Under the pieces are notes generated by a model. The model was not told where the DNA came from and did no database searches. It was given only the letters and a program-made list of their open reading frames with translations. The position numbers and the translations under genes were made by a program. Positions 57,781 to 64,000 of a stretch of DNA of 64,000 nt are shown here, one piece after another. The stretch lies in the NCBI GenBank assembly GCA_963712835.1, contig CAVQJJ010000010.1:1-64000 (forward strand), in the 5' to 3' direction. How positions within the stretch are numbered: position 1 is the first letter of the stretch; every line of letters begins with the position of its first letter. This DNA comes from DATARH01 sp963712835 (lineage in GTDB: Bacteria > Pseudomonadota > Alphaproteobacteria > ATCC43930 > CGMCC-115725).

Positions 57781-58567
57781 GCTGGCGGCCCGCCCCGATG
57801 CGCGCTCGAACGCCCGCGTCGTCGCCGTCGCCAACCAGAAAGGCGGAGTGGGCAAGACCACCACCGCCGTTAACTTGGCGACCGCCTTTGCCGGGCAAGG
57901 ACGCCGGGTGTTGGTGGTTGATCTCGACCCGCAGGCCAATGCCACTACTGGCCTGGGGGTCGAGGGAGGATTTGCGGCGACCAGCTACGAATTATTGCTG
58001 GGCGAGGTTGAGCTCGACACGGCGAATGTCGCGAGCGTTGTTTCCGGCTTGGCGGTAGTGCCGGCCTCGCCGGACCTGGCGGCCGCGGAGATTGAGCTGA
58101 GTTCGCGTGCGCGCCGGGAATTTTTATTGGCCCACGCGTTGCGCGGCAATATCGGCGCTTACGACGATGTGCTGATCGATTGCCCTCCCTCTCTTAACCT
58201 GTTGACAATCAACGCCTTGACTGCGGCGGATCGCATTCTCGTCCCGCTGCAATGCGAGTTCTACGCTCTCGCCGGGCTCGCTCAACTGATGGGAACGATC
58301 GAACGTGTGCAACGGTCGCTGAACCCGCGTCTGGCGTTGCAGGGTGTGGTGCTGACCATGTACGACCGGCGCAATAATCTCTGCGAGCAGGTTGCCGCGG
58401 ATGTCCGCGGTCATTTCGGCGAGAAGGTCTACAAGACCATGATTCCGCGCAATATTCGCGTGTCGGAAGCGCCGTCCTACGGTGTGCCGGTGCTGGTCTA
58501 CGACCAGCGTTGCGCCGGCGCGCAGGCCTATATGCAGCTGGCCGCGGAGATCCGCGCGCATGAATAG
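57761..58567 (+). CDS. parA: Chromosome partitioning ATPase ParA
   Basis: 268 residues. Deviant Walker A VANQKGGVGKTTTAVNLATA, switch VVDLDPQANATTGLG, DDVLIDCPPSLNLLTINAL and VVLTMYDRRNNLCEQVAADV are typical chromosomal ParA/Soj. It uses ATP-dependent nucleoid binding to move ParB-parS complexes to the poles. GTG 57761 begins MSLAETELAA; the gene overlaps rsmG and parB. Confidence 0.97.
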   Translation: MSLAETELAARPDARSNARVVAVANQKGGVGKTTTAVNLATAFAGQGRRVLVVDLDPQANATTGLGVEGGFAATSYELLLGEVELDTANVASVVSGLAVVPASPDLAAAEIELSSRARREFLLAHALRGNIGAYDDVLIDCPPSLNLLTINALTAADRILVPLQCEFYALAGLAQLMGTIERVQRSLNPRLALQGVVLTMYDRRNNLCEQVAADVRGHFGEKVYKTMIPRNIRVSEAPSYGVPVLVYDQRCAGAQAYMQLAAEIRAHE

Positions 58568-59417
58568 CCCGCGGCGACAATCGCTTGGCCGCGGGCTGGC
58601 GGCGCTGTTCGGCGAAGCCGAAGGCCGCGCCGGCGACGGCGGCGGATCGGTGCGCGATGTCGCAATCGAATTGATCCGGCCTGGCGCGTTCCAGCCGCGC
58701 CGGCATTTCAACGAAGAGGAACTTGAGGCGCTGGCGCGATCGGTGCGCGAGAAAGGCGTCTTGCAGCCGCTACTGGTGCGTCCGGTGGATGAGGCGGAAG
58801 CGGCGTTCGAGTTGATCGCCGGCGAGCGGCGGTGGCGAGCGGCCCAGCGCGCCGGGCTGCATACAGTGCCGGTTTTGGTACGGACGCTCGGCGATGTCGA
58901 GGCGCTCGAGATAGCGCTGATCGAGAATCTTCAACGCGAAGATTTGACTTCTCTCGAAGAAGCAGAAGCCTATCGGCGGCTGGTCGACGAATTCGGCCGC
59001 ACCCAGGGCAATATAGCGGAGGCGCTTGGCAAGAGCCGCAGCCACGTCGCGAACACAATGAGATTGCTGGCTTTGCCGGATTTCGTCCGGCGCCGTCTCG
59101 AAGAAGGGGCGTTGAGCGCTGGGCATGCGCGCGCCTTGCTCGCGGCGGACAATCCCACGGAATTGGCTGCCGAGATCATCCGCCGCGGGTTCAACGTCCG
59201 GGTCACCGAGCAGCTGGTGAAACGCCGCGCAACACCGCGCCGCGCGAGCCTGCGTCAGGCGCGCGATGCCGATACTTTGGCGCTGGAGCGGGAAATGAGC
59301 CAGGTGCTAGGGCTGCGCGTGACGATCGCCGGCAAGGCGCGCGGAGGGGCGCTGACCTTGCACTACGCCAATCTCGATCAGCTCGACCGGCTGTTGGCGC
59401 TGCTGCGCGCCGCCTGA
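58560..59417 (+). CDS. parB: Chromosome partitioning protein ParB
   Basis: 285 residues. It opens RQSLGRGLAALFGEAEGRAG and has the CTPase/ParB-N core RPGAFQPRRHFNEEELEALA, the GERRWRAAQRAG arginine motif, ENLQREDLTSLEEAEAYRRL, the helix-turn-helix TQGNIAEALGKSRSHVANTM and a dimerisation C-terminus. It binds parS and spreads as a CTP-dependent clamp. ATG 58560 overlaps parA. The 3' end overlaps holA by 40 bases. Confidence 0.97.
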   Translation: MNSPRRQSLGRGLAALFGEAEGRAGDGGGSVRDVAIELIRPGAFQPRRHFNEEELEALARSVREKGVLQPLLVRPVDEAEAAFELIAGERRWRAAQRAGLHTVPVLVRTLGDVEALEIALIENLQREDLTSLEEAEAYRRLVDEFGRTQGNIAEALGKSRSHVANTMRLLALPDFVRRRLEEGALSAGHARALLAADNPTELAAEIIRRGFNVRVTEQLVKRRATPRRASLRQARDADTLALEREMSQVLGLRVTIAGKARGGALTLHYANLDQLDRLLALLRAA

Positions 59418-60433
59418 GGCCGAGCCCGCCGCGCCATCGCCAGCAACGCCGCACGGCAGGCGGTTTCCGCGGGAACGCCCGTCGTCTTGAGCTGGGTCTC
59501 GGCTTCGGCAAGCGCGTCGAGCTGTTGTCGCAGTCGCGGCTCGCGCCACTGCATCAACTGGCGGCGAAAGCTGTCCTGCTGCTTGAAAAAAATGGGCGGG
59601 CGTGCGCTGCGCAGCACGCTGTCCACCGATTCCCCGGCGGCGGCGCGGGCGCTGAGCACGTGGAGCCGCTGCATGTGACGCAGCGTCGCGCGGATCACCG
59701 AGACTGGCGATTCTCCCTCCTCAAACACGCGCGAGAGGGCGCGGTCGAGCGCAGAGCTATCGCCCTCGGCGGCGGCAAGCACCGCGTCATCGAGCGACAG
59801 CGCGGCGCTGTCGGCGATCGACAACTGCGCATCCTCAAGTTCGACCCGGCCGCCATCTCCCGCGTAAAGCGCCAGTTTTTCGAGCTCGCCGCGTGTCAGG
59901 AGGCGATCGCCGCCGAGATGCGAGACGAGAAAATCCAGCGCATCGCGGCTCGCGGTAATGCGGTGCGCGGCGAACGTCTCGCGAATCACCTCGGCAAGGT
60001 CGCGGGCATTGTCGGGATAACATCCGATCGCGACCGCACAAGCTGCATCGTCGAACAACCGGCGCAACGCGCCGCGTGCTGGCAAGTCGCCGGCCTCCGC
60101 GACCACCAGCCCATCTCCCGGCGGGTCAGCGAGGAACCGGCCGAACACAGTGATTTGCGCGTCGCCGATCTCGCGCACTCGGACCAATCGTTTGCCGCCC
60201 ATTAAGCTGATCTGCGCCGCCTCGTCGTAAAGCCGCGCCGGGTCGGTGGTAAGCACCGCGCCGGTCAAATCGGCGACACGGAACGGGTCGTGCAGGTCGG
60301 ATGCGACGGAGCGGCCGAGGGCATCGGCGCGTTCGCGCACCAACCCGGCATCGGGGCCGTACAGCAGCACGGCGCGAATAGCAGGGTCGGGGCGGCGCAG
60401 AAACCCTTCGACCCGGCCCGCCGCCAGCTTCAC
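59378..60433 (-). CDS. holA: DNA polymerase III delta subunit
   Basis: 351-residue clamp-loader subunit that opens the beta sliding clamp. Delta-type blocks: AVLLYGPDAGLVRERADALG, ISLMGGKRLVRVREIGDAQI, DNARDLAEVIRETFAAHRIT and LGGDRLLTRGELEKLALYAG, then the C-terminal collar helices. GTG 60433 overlaps the lptE stop (GTGA). Faces parB, overlapping its 3' end. Confidence 0.92.
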   Translation of the reverse strand: MKLAAGRVEGFLRRPDPAIRAVLLYGPDAGLVRERADALGRSVASDLHDPFRVADLTGAVLTTDPARLYDEAAQISLMGGKRLVRVREIGDAQITVFGRFLADPPGDGLVVAEAGDLPARGALRRLFDDAACAVAIGCYPDNARDLAEVIRETFAAHRITASRDALDFLVSHLGGDRLLTRGELEKLALYAGDGGRVELEDAQLSIADSAALSLDDAVLAAAEGDSSALDRALSRVFEEGESPVSVIRATLRHMQRLHVLSARAAAGESVDSVLRSARPPIFFKQQDSFRRQLMQWREPRLRQQLDALAEAETQLKTTGVPAETACRAALLAMARRARPQAARSSANSRSS

Positions 60434-60957
60434 GACGCGGTCCGCTCCGTGTTTTGCATGAACATGGTCAACCGGGCGACCATCTCGCGGCGGAGTTCCT
60501 CGACGCACCGCACCTTGGCATCGTCCTGAGCGACGACCGTGCTATAGCCGTTCGCCTGGATGTCGAACGAGTTCGAGGTATGGATCGAGTTGACCTGCAG
60601 CTGCTTGTTGTCGGCGATTTGGACGAGGCGATAGGTGGCGTTGAGCTGCACCTCGCCGCGGGTCCCAAGACCTTGCGACTGGATGTTGAGATCCTGCAAT
60701 ACCGTCATCAGCGTGACGCTCAAATTGTACCGCGGCTTGGTTTCGATCCCGTCCGGATTGAACGACTGGCGCAACCCCGTTTCCAGCATCTGCCCGATGC
60801 GCTCGGGGATCGGCAGCACCTTGATCGCGCGCAAATCCGCGCTGCCCTTGCCAGTCTGCGGGTCGGCGTAGAGCGGCTCCCAGCCGCAGCCGGCGAGGGC
60901 CGGCAGCGCCAGCGACAGCGGAAGAAGCTGCACGAGCAGCCGGCGCCGGGCGATCAC
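60430..60957 (-). CDS. lptE: LPS-assembly lipoprotein LptE
   Basis: 175 residues. Lipoprotein signal with lipobox ALAGC, Cys at residue 24, then LptE-type blocks: CGWEPLYADPQTGKGSADLR, KVLPIPERIGQMLETGLRQS and YNLSVTLMTVLQDLNIQSQG. Forms a complex with LptD that inserts LPS into the outer membrane. GTG start at 60957, one base after the leuS stop codon. Confidence 0.9.
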   Translation of the reverse strand: MIARRRLLVQLLPLSLALPALAGCGWEPLYADPQTGKGSADLRAIKVLPIPERIGQMLETGLRQSFNPDGIETKPRYNLSVTLMTVLQDLNIQSQGLGTRGEVQLNATYRLVQIADNKQLQVNSIHTSNSFDIQANGYSTVVAQDDAKVRCVEELRREMVARLTMFMQNTERTAS

Positions 60958-60958
60958 G

Positions 60959-63520
60959 TCACGCCACCACGCTGACGATGCGGTTGGGCACGACCACCAC
61001 CTTTCTCGGGGCCTTGCCGTCGAGCAGACGGGTGACCTGCGGTAGCGCCAGCGCCGCCTCCTCCACTTCGCTCACCGCCGCGTCGCGCGGCAGGTCGAGC
61101 GTCGCGCGCAGCTTGCCGTTGACCTGCACCGCGATCGTCACCTGCTCGTCGCGGGCGAGGCCGGCATCGGCTTGCGGCCACGGCACGTCGGCGAGCAGGT
61201 CATCATGCCCGAGATGCTGCCACATTTCTTCGGCGAGGTGCGGCATCATTGGGCCGAGCAGCCGCGTAACGGTCTCCAGCCCCTCCCGCATCACGGCGCC
61301 GGCCGCGATATCGCCGTCGGCGATGCCTTCGAGCGTGTTGCTCAGCTCGCGAATGCGGGCGACCGCCCGGTTGAAGCGAAACTTGTCGATGTCGTCGGTG
61401 ACCGCGGCGATCGTCTTGTGTGTCGCCCGCCGGATCGCCGCGAGCGCCGGCGACAGATCGGCGGGAATCGCGGCGCCGACCGGCGGCAGCGCGAATGTCG
61501 GTTCGGACACCAGCCGCCACAGCCGGTTGACGTAGCGCCAGATACCCTCGATGCCGGTATCGGTCCATTCCAGATCACGCTCCGGCGGGCTGTCGGACAG
61601 CAGATAGAGCCGCGCCGTGTCGGCGCCGTAGGTATCGACGATGTCGTCGAGGCCGACCACGTTCTTTTTGGATTTGCTCATCTTTTCGAGGCGTCCGGCG
61701 ACCACCGGCCGCCCGGCCGCGTCGCTGAGCCGCCCGGCGGGATCGGTGGTCACCTCTTCGGGGAAGAGCCATTCCCCTTCGGCGTTCTGATAGGTCTGGT
61801 GGCAGACCATCCCCTGGGTGAACAGGCCGGCGAACGGCTCCTCGAGATCGAGATAGCCGCACTCTTTGAGCGCCCGCATGAAGAAGCGCGAATAGAGCAG
61901 ATGCAGCACGGCATGCTCGATCCCGCCGATATACTGGTCGACCGGCATCCAGTACTGCGCCGCGTCGCGCTCGAAGGCGACCGGTGCCCGCGCCGAGCAA
62001 AAGCGCACGAAATACCAGGACGATTCGAAAAACGTGTCGAATGTGTCGGTCTCGCGGGTCGCTGGTTTGCCGCATCGCGGGCAGATGACGTGCTTCCAAG
62101 TCGGGTGCCGGTCGAGCGGGTTGCCGGGCGTAGCGAAATCGACATCGTCGGGCAGCTTGACCGGCAGGTCGCTCTCGGGCACCGGAACGATGCCGCAATC
62201 GGCGCAATGGATGACCGGAATCGGGCAGCCCCAATAGCGCTGGCGCGAAACGCCCCAGTCGCGCAGTCGATAAGCGATCGTCCGCTCGCCGGCGCCCGAG
62301 GTTTCGAGCCGCTCGCCGACGGCTCGTTTGGCGTCGGCTACAGTCAATCCATTGAGAAAACTTGAATTGATGACCGTTCCGTCATCGACATAGGCGATGT
62401 CGCCGATCGCGAAGCTCGCGGGATCGGCGGTCGGCGGCAAAACCACGGGAACGACCGGGAGCTTGTATTTGCGCGCGAAGTCGAGATCACGCTGATCATG
62501 CGCCGGGCAGCCGAAAATCGCGCCGGTGCCGTATTCCATCAGCACGAAATTGGCGATGTAGACCGGTACGCGGCGGGTTTTGTCGAGCGGATGGATCGCC
62601 TCGACGCGGGCATCGTAGCCGCGTTTTTCGGCGGTCTCGATCGCTTCCTCGCTGGTGCCGACGCGGTCGCATTCAGCGATGAACTCCGCGAGCGCGGGCT
62701 CCTTTTTCGCCAGCGCCTCGGCAAACGGGTGATGCGGAGAGAGCGCGAGGAAGGCCGCGCCGTACAGCGTATCGGGCCGGGTGGTGAAGACCTCGATCGT
62801 GCTCTTGCCGTCGCTGAGCGCCCATTGCACCCGGGCGCCCTCGGAGCGGCCGATCCAATGCTCCTGCATCAGCCGGACGCGTTCGGGCCAGCGATCCAAG
62901 GTTTTCAGCGCGTCGAGCAGCTCGTCGCTGTATTTGGTGATGCGCAAATTCCATTGCGCCAGCAGACGTTTTTCGACGAGCGCGCCGGTGCGCCAGCCGC
63001 GTCCTTCGATGACCTGCTCGTTCGCCAGCACGGTATGGTCGACCGGATCCCAATTGACCCACGACTCCTTGCGGTAGGCGAGGCCATTCGCCAGGAAGTC
63101 GAGGAACATCTTCTGTTCGTGCCGGTAGTATTGCGGATGGCAGGTCGCGATCTCGCGCGCCCAGTCATAGGCGAAGCCCATGCGCTGCAGCTGCGCGCGC
63201 ATCGTGGCGATATTTTCCGCCGTCCAGATCGCCGGGTGGATGCCGCCGGCGATCGCCGCGTTCTCCGCCGGCAAGCCGAACGCGTCCCAGCCCATCGGAT
63301 GCAGCACGTTGTAGCCGCGGGCCCGGCGGTAGCGGGCGACGAGATCGCCCATGGTGTAATTGCGGACGTGCCCGACGTGAAGCTTTCCCGACGGGTAGGG
63401 AAACATCTCGAGCACATAATATTTCGGCCGCGCCGGGTCGTGCCGCGAGGCAAATGTCTGACGCTCGCGCCAGCGCTGCTGCCACTTCGCCTCGCTCTCT
63501 CGAAAATTGTACCGCGACAT
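60959..63520 (-). CDS. leuS: Leucyl-tRNA synthetase
   Basis: 853-residue class I synthetase. HIGH motif in MFPYPSGKLHVGHVRNYTMG, editing domain CP1 in the middle (VEVFTTRPDTLYGAAFLALS), zinc-type cysteines in HCADCGIVPV and ICPRCGKPATRET, and KMSKS in RLEKMSKSKKNVVGLDD. Chosen ATG 63520 starts MSRYNFRESEAKWQQRW; the open frame upstream has no conservation. Together with lptE and holA it forms a minus-strand operon. Confidence 0.98.
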   Translation of the reverse strand: MSRYNFRESEAKWQQRWRERQTFASRHDPARPKYYVLEMFPYPSGKLHVGHVRNYTMGDLVARYRRARGYNVLHPMGWDAFGLPAENAAIAGGIHPAIWTAENIATMRAQLQRMGFAYDWAREIATCHPQYYRHEQKMFLDFLANGLAYRKESWVNWDPVDHTVLANEQVIEGRGWRTGALVEKRLLAQWNLRITKYSDELLDALKTLDRWPERVRLMQEHWIGRSEGARVQWALSDGKSTIEVFTTRPDTLYGAAFLALSPHHPFAEALAKKEPALAEFIAECDRVGTSEEAIETAEKRGYDARVEAIHPLDKTRRVPVYIANFVLMEYGTGAIFGCPAHDQRDLDFARKYKLPVVPVVLPPTADPASFAIGDIAYVDDGTVINSSFLNGLTVADAKRAVGERLETSGAGERTIAYRLRDWGVSRQRYWGCPIPVIHCADCGIVPVPESDLPVKLPDDVDFATPGNPLDRHPTWKHVICPRCGKPATRETDTFDTFFESSWYFVRFCSARAPVAFERDAAQYWMPVDQYIGGIEHAVLHLLYSRFFMRALKECGYLDLEEPFAGLFTQGMVCHQTYQNAEGEWLFPEEVTTDPAGRLSDAAGRPVVAGRLEKMSKSKKNVVGLDDIVDTYGADTARLYLLSDSPPERDLEWTDTGIEGIWRYVNRLWRLVSEPTFALPPVGAAIPADLSPALAAIRRATHKTIAAVTDDIDKFRFNRAVARIRELSNTLEGIADGDIAAGAVMREGLETVTRLLGPMMPHLAEEMWQHLGHDDLLADVPWPQADAGLARDEQVTIAVQVNGKLRATLDLPRDAAVSEVEEAALALPQVTRLLDGKAPRKVVVVPNRIVSVVA

Positions 63521-63552
63521 GCTCAATCCCGGGCGGTTGGGCCGCCTGACAG

Positions 63553-64000
63553 CTATTGTTGTTCCTCGCGAATGCGCGCGATGTGAATTTGCCGCGCCCG
63601 TTGGAGGATATCGTTCTCGAGGCTGTCGACGGCAGCCTCGTCGATTGTCGCACCCTTCCACTGCCCGGAAGGATCGCGGGTCTGGCGCTCGATCGTGACA
63701 ACGAGCGAATCCGACCGCAGCGCGCGCGACTTGATAAAGACGGTAACCCGCATGCGCTCGTCGGTCTTGCCCTTTGGCGAATACCAATTGGTGACCGCCA
63801 ATCCGGCCATCGGGTCGAGCGAATCCATGCCCGCAAACTGCAGCGTATCGAGCATTGCCTGCCATAGCACCGGGCTGACGCCGGGGCCGGTTTGCGGGCC
63901 GGAATCAGGCTGCTGCTGCTTGGCGATGTGAAGGAAGGTCCAGATGTTCCCTTCGGTGTTCTCCTCCCCTGCGGGGGCGGCTGACGCCTGCTGCTGCTCG
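63553..64000 (-). CDS. DUF3576 domain lipoprotein (5' end outside the window)
   Basis: 148 residues visible, N-terminus cut by the window edge. A Gln/Ala/Pro-rich low-complexity stretch (ASAAPAGEENTEG) precedes the DUF3576 domain: NIWTFLHIAKQQQPDSGPQT, ALDTLQFAGMDSLDPMAGLA-like region, GLAVTNWYSPKGKTDERMRV, ALRSDSLVVTIERQTRD. DUF3576 proteins are predicted lipoproteins of alphaproteobacteria, always next to leuS-lptE-holA. The function is unknown. 32 bases before leuS, same operon. Confidence 0.85.
   Translation of the reverse strand, partial: EQQQASAAPAGEENTEGNIWTFLHIAKQQQPDSGPQTGPGVSPVLWQAMLDTLQFAGMDSLDPMAGLAVTNWYSPKGKTDERMRVTVFIKSRALRSDSLVVTIERQTRDPSGQWKGATIDEAAVDSLENDILQRARQIHIARIREEQQ

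Overview
The window is a GC-rich stretch of an alphaproteobacterial chromosome, most likely Rhodospirillales-like. This rests on gene content and order: secB/dnaQ/coaE/aroE/maf/ppsR next to hemE-hemH-hemJ-rho, and mnmE-mnmG-rsmG-parA-parB facing holA-lptE-leuS and a DUF3576 lipoprotein. Nearly all of it is coding. No insertion sequence, prophage, integrase or CRISPR array is visible. One tRNA is present, tRNA-Ala with anticodon CGC.

Layout. 1-6 kb: monomeric isocitrate dehydrogenase, a LOG-family protein, a LysM/Ig-like membrane-anchored protein, an AlkA-type glycosylase and the epimerase DgcA. 6-14 kb: a small lipoprotein, an orphan histidine kinase, two MFS transporters around an SDR, a membrane protein coupled to a 24-residue membrane microprotein, and an amidohydrolase. 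14-19 kb: tRNA-Ala, YggT, an alpha/beta hydrolase, ArgG, RlmN, an IalB-like protein and a GNAT. 19.9-22.6 kb: ccmABCDE for cytochrome c maturation, preceded by an intrinsic terminator almost touching the ccmA start. 22.9-30.8 kb: a DcaP-like porin, a PagL-like lipid A deacylase, a 2OG-Fe(II) oxygenase, an ABC importer with a duplicated permease, and small lipoproteins. 30.8-36 kb: LysS, a YddA-like ABC transporter, MmcB, RfaE1 and Smr. 36-41 kb: the lactate utilisation genes lutABC, MltA, a Tim44-domain protein and SecB.

The most informative part is 41-64 kb. The minus-strand operon ppsR-maf-aroE-coaE-dnaQ and the plus-strand hemE-hemH-hemJ-rho genes diverge from a 414-base, comparatively AT-rich gap (45051-45464). 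This is the position of oriC in Caulobacter and Rickettsia, so I propose it as the chromosomal origin. About 10-12 kb away lie two near-perfect parS sites (55221-55236 and 57192-57207), just before parA and parB, so a replication-segregation centre is inferred here.

Oddities worth a second look: mnmE has its conserved N-terminus and a Shine-Dalgarno but no standard start codon; the RfaE1 heptose kinase has GAED where the family has GAGD; a structured segment between two minus-strand terminators upstream of ccmA may be a small RNA or attenuator; and lutABC sits between mltA and smr. I saw no clearly new multi-gene system; the unusual signals are mostly regulatory or sequence-level.
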